This document shows positions 41,605-50,598 of a stretch of 64,000 nucleotides of DNA, one piece after another (within the stretch, counting starts at the first letter, position 1; every line of letters begins with the position of its first letter). The notes under the pieces are model-generated. The model saw only the letters and a list, made by a program, of their open reading frames with translations, did not search any database and was not told the DNA's origin. The stretch is from 21-14-0-10-47-8 sp966211455 (lineage in GTDB: Bacteria; Bdellovibrionota; Bdellovibrionia; Bdellovibrionales; Bdellovibrionaceae): positions 162,908-226,907 of the forward strand of contig CBIHNI010000006.1 in the NCBI GenBank assembly GCA_966211455.1, read 5' to 3'. Made by a program: the position numbers and the translations under genes.

Positions 41605-41924
41605 CTTGTTGGTTTTCGGACTGGCTTGCTACGATTTGATTTGCGGGCATACGCCTTCTTCTCCGATATCGAGAATAAATTATTTTTGCGTCATTCAGAG
41701 ATTTCTCTTGCGATGATTTTCAGAGATAATTCTTTATCATTTTTTTTATTTTGCAGGACCTATACACGCACGCTATTTGCCTTGATTCTTTGTTTACAGG
41801 CGCTCTCAGTATAAAAACACACCCGGGCCTGTTTCGTTTTTTTTAAACCTCTTACAGGCTATCTCTGAGCGATTAATTTTGCCTAAAAAAGCTGTGTTAT
41901 GTTCCTTTTCGAAAAGGAGAAAAT
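41605..41924. other. 320-base AT-rich gap before the HNH gene
   Basis: Clearly richer in A/T than the neighbouring genes, with runs of T near 41740. No supported gene is present. The right end holds a candidate extended -10 promoter and the AAAAGGAG site of the HNH gene. The base shift is compatible with acquired DNA. Confidence 0.45.
41895..41903 (+). promoter_or_regulatory. Candidate extended -10 element for the HNH gene
   Basis: TG-T-TATGTT matches the TGnTATAAT pattern at four of six hexamer positions and lies about 22 bases before the ATG. A -35 element is not clear. Confidence 0.35.
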
Positions 41925-42956
41925 ATGAATCTTCAATTGATTACAAATTCACTTCTGCTTTCAAATTTCAGAATCCTTGTGCAAAAAGAAAGACTCGTCA
42001 GCCGTGAGATCTTAGAACATATCGCCGAGATCGAAAAGCGCAGGCTTTACGCCGAAGAAGGATTTTCTTCCACCCATGACTGGCTTGTGAGCGCGCATGG
42101 ATATTCGCACGCCTCAGCCGGCCGCCGAGTGAGTGCAGCTCGTATGCTTTGCGACGTTCCGGAAGTAGCAGAGAAAATTGAGACTGGATCTCTTTGCATG
42201 ACAACATTAAGCCGCGTGCAGAGCGCGATCCGCTTGGAAGAAAAACACTCGGGAGAAAGAATGACTTTTGAGCGCAAAGCTCAAGTCTTAAACGAAATTG
42301 AAGCAAAGCCGAAAATGCAGCTTGAGCAGTCTTTGACCGAGATCTTTCAGGTATCAGCTCCGGCACAGGAATTCGTACAGGCAAAGGGCGGTGGCGAAGC
42401 CAGAATGCATCTGACTTTCACCTCCCAGCAAATGAACAAAATCCAGCGTGCGGCCGAGCTTCTTTCGCACAAACTGGATGGAAATTCATATGCGGGATTG
42501 ATCGAAGCGATGGCGAATCTTGTGATCGCTCAGAAAGATCCGCTTACGAAAGTGGTGAAACCGCGAAGCAAGAAAGCTTCGACAGTGATTCACAACCCAC
42601 AAGCTGTTGACAATGATATCAGATCAAAAACCTGTGACACAAAGCAGGACCGCAGCGGAGAAGTGGAAACTCGAAATAGCGCAGGTCAACCGCTCACGCG
42701 AGCCATTGCTCCCTCTGTTCGAAATGCTGTTTACCGACGCGACAACGGCTGTTGTCAGTTTGTTTCCAAGAACGGTGTAAAATGCTTAAGTCGCAAGCTT
42801 ACTCAGATTGATCATATTGTTCCGCATGCTTTGGGCGGATCGAATGAGCCTGAGAACCTTCGCGTGCTTTGTCATGCTCACAATCTTCTGATGGCTGAGA
42901 AAAATTTTGGTCGCAGAAAAATACGGCAAGCTTATCGGCCCTGGGATCATATGTAG
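41925..42956 (+). CDS. HNH endonuclease family protein, 343 aa
   Basis: AAAAGGAG precedes the ATG. The helical N-terminal region of about 200 residues has EDGFSST-like text (AEEGFSSTHDWLVSAHGYS, SAGRRVSAARMLCDVPEV), then a helical unit LTFTSQQMNKIQRAAELLSH. A variable linker contains the sequence encoded by the 25-base repeat. The C-terminal HNH domain (about 255-335) has VYRRDNGCCQF, KLTQIDHIVPHALGGS and NLRVLCHAHN, so the H-N-H residues are present. The architecture is shared with the gene at the window's right end. Likely a DNA nuclease. No partner modification gene is adjacent, so a restriction role is not supported. Confidence 0.9.
   Translation: MNLQLITNSLLLSNFRILVQKERLVSREILEHIAEIEKRRLYAEEGFSSTHDWLVSAHGYSHASAGRRVSAARMLCDVPEVAEKIETGSLCMTTLSRVQSAIRLEEKHSGERMTFERKAQVLNEIEAKPKMQLEQSLTEIFQVSAPAQEFVQAKGGGEARMHLTFTSQQMNKIQRAAELLSHKLDGNSYAGLIEAMANLVIAQKDPLTKVVKPRSKKASTVIHNPQAVDNDIRSKTCDTKQDRSGEVETRNSAGQPLTRAIAPSVRNAVYRRDNGCCQFVSKNGVKCLSRKLTQIDHIVPHALGGSNEPENLRVLCHAHNLLMAEKNFGRRKIRQAYRPWDHM
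42636..42660 (+). repeat. 25-base repeat, copy inside the HNH gene linker
   Basis: Identical over 25 bases to 39035-39059. In the HNH gene it is read in frame as DTKQDRSGE within the poorly conserved linker before the nuclease domain. Confidence 0.9.
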
Positions 42957-42999
42957 ATACAAAGGACTTCACGATCCTGGGACCATATGTAGATACAAA
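42940..42999 (+). repeat. Tandem direct repeat across the HNH stop codon
   Basis: The 24-base unit starting CCTGGGAT and ending GATACAAA (42940-42963) recurs at 42976-42999 with one mismatch (T to C), a 36-base period. The first copy covers the last codons and stop of the HNH gene; the second is just outside. It looks like a recent local duplication. Confidence 0.85.
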
Positions 43000-43041
43000 A
43001 ACTTACTGATCTTGCGGGCGCACGTCAGCGCAGGTTTGCAT

Positions 43042-45315
43042 TTAGCTCACACACCCGGTCGTAAATCCGCAGTTTACGCAGCGGTAGCAGTTTCCGGAGA
43101 CTTCGGTGTTGCCGCCGCACTCGGGACAAACGGGGCCGCCTTCTTTCACCGTCAGGGGTTGACTGAGCTTTGAACCGTCTCGGTAAATGGCAATAGCTTT
43201 CAGTCCCAGCCTCCAGGCCTGGTGGTAGATATTTGAAATATCATCCGACGTGCTTTCCGCTGGCAGATTCACCGTTTTGGAAATCGCCCCGCTTAAGAAA
43301 GGCTGGATCGCGGACATCATCAAAAGATGCGATTCGGGTCGCAGGTATCTTTTTCCGGTCAGGCCGTTTTTATTGGCACAATCAAAGACTGGAAGATGCT
43401 CGGATTTGATTCCGGGTGCGCCTTCGATCATTCCTGTGTCGTTCACATATTTTTCAATCAAAGAAACTTGCTCGGGCTTATAGCCCAATCGTCTTAAAGA
43501 ATGAGTCACCGATTGCGAGACGATCTGCACTTTGCCGCCGCCCACCATTTTCTTGAATTTCACCAATGAAAATTCGGGCTCGACACCGGTGGTATCACAG
43601 TCCATAACAAGACCGATGGTGCCCGTTGGCGCCATGACGGTGACCTGCGAATTGCGAATACCTTTCTGGGCCGCGATCGACAAAATCTCAGCATAGATTT
43701 CATGGATATGAGTTTTGATTTGAATCGGCAGATGCGACCAATCAATCTTTTTCAAAGATGATTGATGCTTCTTTAAAACCTTGAGCATTGGGGCGCGATT
43801 TTTCTTGAAGCCGTCGAAGGCTCCCATCTTGGTGGCAAGCTCGCCGCTGGTGCGATAAGCGATCCCGTGCAAAAGTGCGGTCAAAGCACCGGCCCAGGCA
43901 CGGCCTTGATCCGAATCATAGGGAAGCCCCATGCGCATCAAGAATGCGCCAAGCCCCGCGAACCCCAATCCCAGCGGGCGGAACTTGTGGCTGTTTTCGG
44001 CGATCTTCGCCGTTGGGTAACTGGCAAAGTCCACCAACACATCTTGCGCGATCAACATCAGGCGCGCCGTGTGTTCAAAGCTCGCCCAATCAAAACTGCC
44101 GTCCACATCTTGAAACGCCAGAAGATTCAGACTGGCCAGGTTGCAGGCCGAATCATCCAAGAACATGTATTCGCTGCAAGGATTGCTGGCGCGAATCTCG
44201 TCAGTTTCCGAACAGGTGTGCCAGGTCTGGATCGTGTCTTGAAATTGCAACCCTGGATCAGCACAGAACCAGCTGCTGGACACGATTTTCTTCCAGACTT
44301 CTTGTGCCGGAATTTCTTTGATCACTTTTCCGGTGGTGCGTGATTTCAGTGACCAGTTCTTGTTCTCATCCACAGCCTTCATAAAAGCATCGGTCACGCG
44401 GACCGAATTATTCGCATTCTGCCCGGCAACGGTGCGATACGCTTCGCCTTCAAAATCCGAGTCGTATCCGGCGCGAATCAAAGCCTGGGCTTTTTTCTCT
44501 TCTTTGTATTTCCAGTCGATAAAATCTAAAATTTCGGGATGGTCGACATCCAAGCAAACCATCTTGGCCGCCCGCCTTGTCACGCCACCCGATTTGATCG
44601 AACCCGCGCCGCGATCTAAAACATCCAAGAAAGAAATCAGCCCCGAGCTGGTCCCACCGCCAGAAAGCAGTTCATATTTGCTGCGAAGATTTGAAAAATT
44701 CGTTCCACTGCCAGAGCCAAACTTGAAAAGCTTCGCTTCGTTTTTCAAAAGATCGAAAATACTTTCCAAATCGTCTTCAACCCGCTGGATGAAACATGCC
44801 GAGACCTGAGGATGCTTGTAAGCACCTTCGACTTGTTCGGCCGCTTTCTTTTTTGGATTCCATACAAAGTGAGTCGAATCCGTTTCGATTTGATAAGCTT
44901 GATACAAACCACAGTTGAACCACACGGGGCTATTGAACGAAGCTTTTTGCGACAACAAAATATAAGTGAGCTCTTCGCGGAAAATTTTCAGCTGCTTGGT
45001 GCTGGCGAAATATTTCTGTTGCTTGGCACTTGTGACAATTGCATCGACCACCCGCTTGATCAGCTGCCGAATGGATGTTTCCGAGCCGGATTTTGATTTC
45101 GGTACTCCATTTTTGCGGAAGTATTTGCTGGCCGCGATTTCAATCGCCAGCTGCGACCAGCCTTCGGGTGCTTCGACTCCCTTCATGGCAAAAACCGGCT
45201 CGCCTGCGCGGTTCAGGATTTCGCAGTCCACCTTTTTCCAACGGAACAGTTTTTCGGCGGTTGTGTTGGGTGGAACAAAGTGCTCTGAAATCAAGGCCTT
45301 ACTGCTACTTTTCAT
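43042..45315 (-). CDS. nrdJ: Adenosylcobalamin-dependent (class II) ribonucleotide reductase
   Basis: This enzyme makes deoxyribonucleotides using a B12 radical and does not need oxygen. Signatures over 757 aa: SFNSPVWFNCGL near 127, the CFIQRVEDDLESIFD region, GSGSGTNFSNLRS, LNLLAFQDVDGSFD, ANNSVRVTDAF, then SQVTVMAPTGTIGLVMDCDT and the tail CPECGGN with CYRCVNCGFTTGC, a zinc-ribbon/redox Cys end typical of the cobalamin-dependent group. No class I or III genes are nearby. No cobalamin riboswitch is seen in the 112 bases upstream. Confidence 0.96.
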   Translation of the reverse strand: MKSSSKALISEHFVPPNTTAEKLFRWKKVDCEILNRAGEPVFAMKGVEAPEGWSQLAIEIAASKYFRKNGVPKSKSGSETSIRQLIKRVVDAIVTSAKQQKYFASTKQLKIFREELTYILLSQKASFNSPVWFNCGLYQAYQIETDSTHFVWNPKKKAAEQVEGAYKHPQVSACFIQRVEDDLESIFDLLKNEAKLFKFGSGSGTNFSNLRSKYELLSGGGTSSGLISFLDVLDRGAGSIKSGGVTRRAAKMVCLDVDHPEILDFIDWKYKEEKKAQALIRAGYDSDFEGEAYRTVAGQNANNSVRVTDAFMKAVDENKNWSLKSRTTGKVIKEIPAQEVWKKIVSSSWFCADPGLQFQDTIQTWHTCSETDEIRASNPCSEYMFLDDSACNLASLNLLAFQDVDGSFDWASFEHTARLMLIAQDVLVDFASYPTAKIAENSHKFRPLGLGFAGLGAFLMRMGLPYDSDQGRAWAGALTALLHGIAYRTSGELATKMGAFDGFKKNRAPMLKVLKKHQSSLKKIDWSHLPIQIKTHIHEIYAEILSIAAQKGIRNSQVTVMAPTGTIGLVMDCDTTGVEPEFSLVKFKKMVGGGKVQIVSQSVTHSLRRLGYKPEQVSLIEKYVNDTGMIEGAPGIKSEHLPVFDCANKNGLTGKRYLRPESHLLMMSAIQPFLSGAISKTVNLPAESTSDDISNIYHQAWRLGLKAIAIYRDGSKLSQPLTVKEGGPVCPECGGNTEVSGNCYRCVNCGFTTGCVS

Positions 45316-45385
45316 GCCCTTAAGGCTTTCATGAATTCAAAGTCATTTCAATGATTTATCATGACTTTCAGAGCCATTTAAAGTA

Positions 45386-45394
45386 TGTTATATT
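45386..45394 (+). promoter_or_regulatory. Candidate extended -10 element for the ErpA-type gene
   Basis: TG-T-TATATT fits the extended -10 pattern and lies 33 bases before the ATG at 45428. No convincing -35 element is seen. Confidence 0.35.
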
Positions 45395-45427
45395 GGTTTT
45401 TCAAAGCCATAAAGGACCGAAAGAATT

Positions 45428-45754
45428 ATGATTCAAATTTCCGAGTCTGCCGCAACCAAGTTGAAATCTCTGAAAGCTGAAGAAGGCCGTGACGCTTCTT
45501 ACTTCCTGCGTGTGGAAGTGAAAAAGGGCGGATGCTCGGGCCTGTCTTACAAAATGGATTTCGACAATCAGGTTCGTCCGACGGATAAAAACTTTGAAGC
45601 CTTCGGCGAAAAAATCGCGGTCGATTCGCAAAGCTTTTTGTATCTGATCGGGATGACGCTTGAATATTCGGGTGGCTTAAACGGCAAAGGCTTTGTCTTT
45701 AACAATCCGAATGCCACAAAATCATGCGGCTGTGGTGCCTCTTTTAACGTCTAA
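45428..45754 (+). CDS. A-type iron-sulfur cluster carrier (ErpA/IscA family)
   Basis: It carries and delivers Fe-S clusters to client proteins. The three conserved Cys are Cys36 in KKGGCSGLSYKM and Cys100/Cys102 in SCGCGASFNV, at the C-terminus as in all A-type carriers. It has 108 aa. AAAGGA lies upstream of the ATG. It overlaps the convergent hydrolase gene by 33 bases at their 3' ends. ErpA, IscA and SufA cannot be told apart from sequence alone here. Confidence 0.94.
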   Translation: MIQISESAATKLKSLKAEEGRDASYFLRVEVKKGGCSGLSYKMDFDNQVRPTDKNFEAFGEKIAVDSQSFLYLIGMTLEYSGGLNGKGFVFNNPNATKSCGCGASFNV

Positions 45755-46543
45755 GAATTCTCGCATCATCTCGGCAATCTCTATGGGCTTGGTCTGAATC
45801 GCGATATGGCCTGCGCCATTCACCTCTTTGGTGATATCGCAACCGATCAGCTCTTGAAAATGATGATACGTCTTCGGCTCGAATAACGGATCTTCACTGT
45901 CGTAAATCAAAAGTGACAGATGAGTCCAACTTTCCAAACGCATCTTCCATGCCCGCCAATTTTCCTGACGCAGAATAAAGGCAAAGTGATGGATCACGTG
46001 ACAGACGAACAAAAGTTTTCGTCCATGCAGCTCGCTTCCCTTTTCCCAAAGATCGGCACGATCAATGCGAAACACTTCGGCCGCACGCTTTAAAAACACT
46101 CGGCCCATCGGCGTGCGCAGAATCATGTAGATCGCTTGCAAGCTCCAAGGCAGTCGAAAAAAACTTTTGAGAATCGGAACGCTGAAAGCACTCATCGGTG
46201 CTGGTGGCATCGGATTGATAAACACCGTGCGATCCACCAGTTCGGGATAACGAAGTGCGAGTCCCCAAATCAATGCGCCACCGTAACTGATACCGGCGAC
46301 GTGGACCTTTTTGCCTTCATATTGCGTGCGAATCCATTCCGCCATGATTTCGATTTGCTCGCTGAAGCTTAAGTACTCGCGGCCCATGAAAAGATGCGTG
46401 AGATTTGGAACCACCACTTTGAAATCGGATTTGAGATTTTGCACGATCGGGTCCCAATGCAGAACGCTACCGGCGTATCCGTGCAACAGAAGTAAAATAG
46501 GGCCTTCGCCAGCTTCGCGATGGGCAATTTTCGTGTGAGGCAT
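45722..46543 (-). CDS. Alpha/beta hydrolase
   Basis: The fold signatures are present: oxyanion loop LLLHGYAGSVLHWDP, nucleophile elbow AGISYGGALIW (Ser), an acid in YDSEDPLFEP and the catalytic His in NGAGHIAIQTKP. Length 273 aa with a helical cap. No signal peptide, so cytosolic. The substrate is not predictable. Its 3' end overlaps the ErpA-type gene by 33 bases, and the hybrid kinase gene lies upstream on the same strand. Confidence 0.9.
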   Translation of the reverse strand: MPHTKIAHREAGEGPILLLLHGYAGSVLHWDPIVQNLKSDFKVVVPNLTHLFMGREYLSFSEQIEIMAEWIRTQYEGKKVHVAGISYGGALIWGLALRYPELVDRTVFINPMPPAPMSAFSVPILKSFFRLPWSLQAIYMILRTPMGRVFLKRAAEVFRIDRADLWEKGSELHGRKLLFVCHVIHHFAFILRQENWRAWKMRLESWTHLSLLIYDSEDPLFEPKTYHHFQELIGCDITKEVNGAGHIAIQTKPIEIAEMMREFLDVKRGTTAA

Positions 46544-46619
46544 CTCTGCAGACTTATCGGCGAAAGTTCTGCAGCACTGGACGTGAATTCTGACATCACC
46601 CGGGAACCTAGAGCTTTGT

Positions 46620-48659
46620 CTAGGTCGAGACGAACTTTTTAAGACTCTCGATCAACTCGCCCCGATTGATCGGTTTCGTCAGATGTCCATTGCAGCCGAT
46701 GCGCATGGCTTTATCCCGCTCTTCGCGAAGGGCGTGCGCCGTCAGCGCGATGATCGGCTTTTTATATCCAGCCTGGCGCAGTTTGGTCGTCGCCTGATAA
46801 CCATCAAGTCTTGGCATTTGGATGTCCATCAAAACAACGGCGTAATCATTCTTCAAAGCCATGTCGACACCGTCCTCGCCATTGGCGGCTGTATCGATCT
46901 CGGCCCCCGCCCGCGACAAAAAATGACTGATCAGCATCTGATTGTCTTCAGCATCTTCAACAAGCAAAATTTTGGCGCCCTCTAGATCTTTTTTCGGAAC
47001 TGGGGAAAAGCCGGCGTTACCGGACGAGCTTGGAAAGAAATCCTCGGCCTTCACCCATTCGGCATTGTCGGTGGGTTCGGCATTGATTTCGATGGTGAAG
47101 GTGCTGCCTTTGCCGATTTCGGTGTGCTCGAGCCAGATATCCCCGCCCATGGCACGCGCCAGATTTCTGGAAAGGGCGAGCCCCAAACCGGTGCCACCAT
47201 ACATTCGCGTCGTCGAAGAATCCGCCTGCAGAAACGGGGTGAAAAGTTTCGTTGTCGTTTCAGCATCAAGTCCGATACCCGTGTCCTTCACTCGAACCTG
47301 CAACTGCGAAGCGCCGTTGGCATCCATTCCGTAGGAAGCATAGACCTGAACCGACCCTTCGTGGGTAAATTTCACCGCGTTGCCGATGATATTGATCAAA
47401 ATCTGACGAAGACGATTGGCATCGGTCCACACCCGATCCGGAATTTTATCGCGCACTTGCAGACTGAGCACAATACCTTTGCCCTCGGCCGTGACACGCA
47501 AAAGACTTTGCACATTGGAAAGAAGATCGATCAGATCCGTTTCGACTTTTTCAATTTCCAAACGTCCGGCTTCCACTTTCGAGATGTCCAAGATTTCATC
47601 GACGATCTTCAGCAACTGCTGACTGTTTCGTTGCACCACCAGAAGATTTTCAGTTTTCTCTTCATTGCTAACCTGCGGCTCTAGCATCAACTCGGTAAAT
47701 CCCATGATCGCACTGAGTGGGGTGCGGATCTCGTGACTCATGTTCGCCAAGAACTGCGTTTTGGCCTGGCTTGCCGCTTCGGCTGATTTCTGTGCTTCGA
47801 TCAATTTCTTTTCGCTGTTCTTACGATCCTGGATATCCGTGCAGGTGCCAAGCCATGCGATCGTCTCAGCGCTGGGATTTTTCTCGGCCACAGCCTGAAT
47901 CCAGTGCCAGCGATAAATCCCGTCATAGCGGCGCAGCCGACATTCCAGATCGAAATTTTCTCCGGTTTGAATACCTTTCATCCAGCGGCTTAAAAGATGT
48001 TTTAAATCCGTGGGATGAAAAGCCTTCTGCCAGCCAACGCCCATGCTTTCTTCAAGATTCATTCCGGTGTAAACACACCAAAGCTGATTGTAATACTCTA
48101 AGGTTCCATCCGACGAAGCTCGCCACACGATGTGCGGGATGGCGTCCGCCAGATTGCGATAGCGGCGCAGATTTTCCAGTTCGACATTTTGCACATATTC
48201 TCGGTGTTCGCTTGCCTCTTTCTGCGCCAAAACTTCGGCCTGATTCCGGACTTTGCGTTTCTGCAGATGAAGGTCGGCAAAGACCGCGACCTTTGAACGC
48301 AGGATCATCGGATCGAATGGCTTAAAAATGTAATCGACCGCTCCCGATTGATAACCGCGGTGAATGTAGCGCTCGTCGATATTAATTGCGGTGACGAAAA
48401 TAATCGGGATCTTTGAAAACTGAGGATTGGCGCGGATGCGCTTGGCCGTCTCGAAACCATCCATTTCCGGCATTTGCACATCCAGCAAGATCATGCCGAA
48501 ATCATGGTGCTCGACCAAACGAATGGCCTCGGGGCCGGATTTTGCCTGAACAAGATGATAATTTTTTTCGACCGAAAGCAGTGCTTCTAAAGCCAGTAAC
48601 CCGTCGGGTCGGTCATCAACGATCAAAATCTCAACCGTATCGTCGCCACTGTTTTGCAT
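46620..48659 (-). CDS. Hybrid histidine kinase (receiver-PAS-kinase-receiver)
   Basis: The ATG at 48659 is used; a GTG 12 bases earlier is an alternative. Order over 679 aa: a first receiver domain with Asp in MILLDVQMPEMDGFETA, a helix, a PAS domain (RNLADAIPHIVWRASSDG to CTDIQDRKN), the phosphoacceptor domain with FLANMSHEIRTPLSAIMGF, an HATPase with MYGGTGLGLALSRNLA, and a second receiver with VVLMDIQMPRLDGYQA. No membrane segment, so a cytoplasmic relay kinase. Input and output partners are not adjacent. Confidence 0.94.
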   Translation of the reverse strand: MQNSGDDTVEILIVDDRPDGLLALEALLSVEKNYHLVQAKSGPEAIRLVEHHDFGMILLDVQMPEMDGFETAKRIRANPQFSKIPIIFVTAINIDERYIHRGYQSGAVDYIFKPFDPMILRSKVAVFADLHLQKRKVRNQAEVLAQKEASEHREYVQNVELENLRRYRNLADAIPHIVWRASSDGTLEYYNQLWCVYTGMNLEESMGVGWQKAFHPTDLKHLLSRWMKGIQTGENFDLECRLRRYDGIYRWHWIQAVAEKNPSAETIAWLGTCTDIQDRKNSEKKLIEAQKSAEAASQAKTQFLANMSHEIRTPLSAIMGFTELMLEPQVSNEEKTENLLVVQRNSQQLLKIVDEILDISKVEAGRLEIEKVETDLIDLLSNVQSLLRVTAEGKGIVLSLQVRDKIPDRVWTDANRLRQILINIIGNAVKFTHEGSVQVYASYGMDANGASQLQVRVKDTGIGLDAETTTKLFTPFLQADSSTTRMYGGTGLGLALSRNLARAMGGDIWLEHTEIGKGSTFTIEINAEPTDNAEWVKAEDFFPSSSGNAGFSPVPKKDLEGAKILLVEDAEDNQMLISHFLSRAGAEIDTAANGEDGVDMALKNDYAVVLMDIQMPRLDGYQATTKLRQAGYKKPIIALTAHALREERDKAMRIGCNGHLTKPINRGELIESLKKFVST

Positions 48660-48909
48660 GATGATTTCCACCTCTCTTCACTAGAAAGGACTTTATATTT
48701 ATTTGCAAATTCTGAATAAGTTTCTGCTGTGCAGTTGTCAAATTGACCACCTCCCGAACCGCCAATCTGACACGAATTTTGAAATTCTTCTGGACAATCT
48801 GCCGCAAAAATCCGGGGTGAATTGGGACGCAGTTCGCAACGGGACTCGTCTGCGCGCACTTTTCCGATTGGCATAAAATCTGCTGCCCCTCTGTTTCGGA
48901 GGTACTCGT

Positions 48910-49743
48910 ATGAAAAAGTTTTTCTTCATGATTTCACCGCTTTTCGTTTCATCATTGGCACTGGCAGGTGGCACAACTCGCGCAACCACTTTGGACAGCG
49001 AGACTGTTGATTCTGATGCCATTCACTACGGAACAAATTCCAACGATCGTTACAATAATTTGGACTCAAGAACGAATTCTCTTTCGACTCCGGCTCATAT
49101 TGGCGCCGAACAAAACCGCCTGGGCGAACCCGAAAATTTCTCGCGTATGACGGGGGGATCTTCCGACAGCCGCAATTCCACTTTGGACTGGAACCGCGAA
49201 GCTGGAAATCCAACGACCGAGTGGGAACGCTCGCAAAGCGGAGCCCCTAGTGATGTGAATCGCACGACGGGCGGCTCGACAGATGATTCGCGCCTGCACC
49301 ACAACCGAAAATACAATCGTTATGACTCAACTTCGACCGAGTCGACAACTTCCGACATGGAAGGTCTGCGCCCGGACATGGAGCGCACTCGTTCAAATTC
49401 TGACTGGAGCCGAAGCACAGGATCATCTTCAAATACGACCGCGACAGGCGCTGCGACAACTGGTGCCGCCACTGCTGGTGGAGCTGCAGCCGGATACACC
49501 GCTCAAGACACCAATCGCAATGCGAATGACGTTGAAATCGTCCGCCGCATCCGCGCCGAAATCGCCAACACCAGCGATCTTTCAATGCGCGCTCAGAACG
49601 TTAAAATTATCAACCAACAAGGTCAGATCTACCTGAAAGGCCCTGTTGCCACGACGAATGAAAAATCACGAGTCGAAGAAATTGCGAAACGTATGGCCGG
49701 CAATATGAACGTGATCAATCAAACTTATGTTGAGAAAAAATAA
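48910..49743 (+). CDS. Secreted BON-domain protein with low-complexity region, 277 aa
   Basis: GGAGG precedes the ATG. The signal peptide is MKKFFFMISPLFVSSLALA. A polar Ser/Thr/Asn/Arg-rich stretch of about 150 residues (DWSRSTGSSSNTTATGAA) is probably disordered. The last 75 residues form a BON domain: NDVEIVRRIRAEIANT, NVKIINQQGQIYLKGPVATT and VEEIAKRMAGNMNVINQ. BON domains bind lipids or membranes. The glycine-zipper gene follows 28 bases later, so an envelope-stress role is plausible for the pair. Confidence 0.85.
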   Translation: MKKFFFMISPLFVSSLALAGGTTRATTLDSETVDSDAIHYGTNSNDRYNNLDSRTNSLSTPAHIGAEQNRLGEPENFSRMTGGSSDSRNSTLDWNREAGNPTTEWERSQSGAPSDVNRTTGGSTDDSRLHHNRKYNRYDSTSTESTTSDMEGLRPDMERTRSNSDWSRSTGSSSNTTATGAATTGAATAGGAAAGYTAQDTNRNANDVEIVRRIRAEIANTSDLSMRAQNVKIINQQGQIYLKGPVATTNEKSRVEEIAKRMAGNMNVINQTYVEKK

Positions 49744-49771
49744 GTTCACTAACGAAATTTAGGAGGCACAT

Positions 49772-50341
49772 ATGAAACAAGGAAATAAAGTCGTACTCGG
49801 AATTTTTGATTCTCGAATGGAAGTCGAATCGGCAGTCGACGCCCTGAAAGCGGACGGTTTCCGCAGCGCCGATATCTCGGTGTTGATGCCACAAGAAGAT
49901 CAAAGCTTTGGTCACGAAAAGGCGACAAAAGCTCCTGAAGCTTCGACCATCGGTGGCGGCACCGGCGCGTTGATCGGCGGAACTTTGGGTTGGCTTGTCG
50001 GTCTTGGCGCGATTGCCACGATCCCAGCACTGGGACCTTTGGTTGCCGCAGGCCCGATCATGGCCGCCCTTTCCGGAGCTGCTGTTGGCGGAGCCTTGGG
50101 TGGAGTCGCCGGCGCCTTGGTTGGATTCGGTATTCCCGAGTACGAAGCCAAACGCTACGAAACTTTCGTCAAAGAAGGTGGCATCTTGATGTCAGTCCAC
50201 GTTGACGACGCCACATGGGCCCGCAAAGCAAAAGAACTTTTGGAAAGATTGGGCGCCCACGATATCTCTTCGACAACTGAAGAAGATAGCGACGTGAACA
50301 GAAATGTTCCACGTTCATCGCCTAGCACTTTCGCACCTTAA
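49772..50341 (+). CDS. Glycine-zipper protein of the general-stress 17M-like type, 189 aa
   Basis: AGGAGG precedes the ATG. The first 50 residues are an alpha-beta domain (VVLGIFDSRMEVESAVDAL) like that of general stress protein 17M. A long Gly/Ala membrane-like stretch follows (GGGTGALIGGTLGWLVGLG to GGVAGALVGFG), a glycine zipper of the kind that inserts in membranes. A second alpha-beta part (GGILMSVHVDDATWARKA) ends in a polar tail. Probably stress-related and envelope-linked. It is followed by a strong terminator. Confidence 0.8.
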   Translation: MKQGNKVVLGIFDSRMEVESAVDALKADGFRSADISVLMPQEDQSFGHEKATKAPEASTIGGGTGALIGGTLGWLVGLGAIATIPALGPLVAAGPIMAALSGAAVGGALGGVAGALVGFGIPEYEAKRYETFVKEGGILMSVHVDDATWARKAKELLERLGAHDISSTTEEDSDVNRNVPRSSPSTFAP

Positions 50342-50406
50342 TTCTGAATTCGAATTCAATCAGAGAGAAGCGTCACCTCGAAGTGATCCATCTCTTGCCT
50401 GATACG

Positions 50407-50436
50407 CGGCCCGGGCCTAGCTCGGGCCGTTTTTTT
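50407..50436 (+). terminator. Rho-independent terminator
   Basis: CGGCCCG (50407-50413) pairs with CGGGCCG (50423-50429), followed by seven T. It ends the BON/glycine-zipper transcript. Confidence 0.92.
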
Positions 50437-50497
50437 GCTCTTATGAACGAGCGGAAACCGACTGGCACCCATTGCTTTGAGATGGGTCTTTAAGTCC

Positions 50498-50539
50498 CCT
50501 CAGAAAGTCTGGAACCAGTTGGTTCCGAACTTTGTGAGG
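50498..50539. repeat. Imperfect long hairpin A
   Basis: CCTCAGAAAGT...GGAACC pairs with GGTTCC...ACTTTGTGAGG around the loop AGTT; only three positions of a 19-base arm mismatch. Confidence 0.7.
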
Positions 50540-50554
50540 CAGGTGTCTGATGCC

Positions 50555-50598
50555 CCCTCAGAGAAATGACTCCCAGTTGGAAGTCATTTCTCTGAGGG
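50555..50598. repeat. Perfect 17-bp hairpin B
   Basis: CCCTCAGAGAAATGACT (50555-50571) and AGTCATTTCTCTGAGGG (50582-50598) pair without mismatch around a 10-base interior. Hairpin A lies 16 bases upstream and shares CCTCAGA and AGTTGG with it. Confidence 0.9.

Noticed and set aside
41626..41814. Possible 62-aa gene upstream of the HNH gene
   Set aside because: Low-complexity hydrophobic text from T-rich DNA, without a start site.
41925..42956. Restriction-modification or toxin-antitoxin role for the HNH gene
   Set aside because: No methyltransferase, specificity subunit or small antitoxin-like gene is adjacent.
45316..45427. Cobalamin riboswitch upstream of nrdJ
   Set aside because: The 112-base gap to the divergent gene is too short and shows no B12-box-like sequence.
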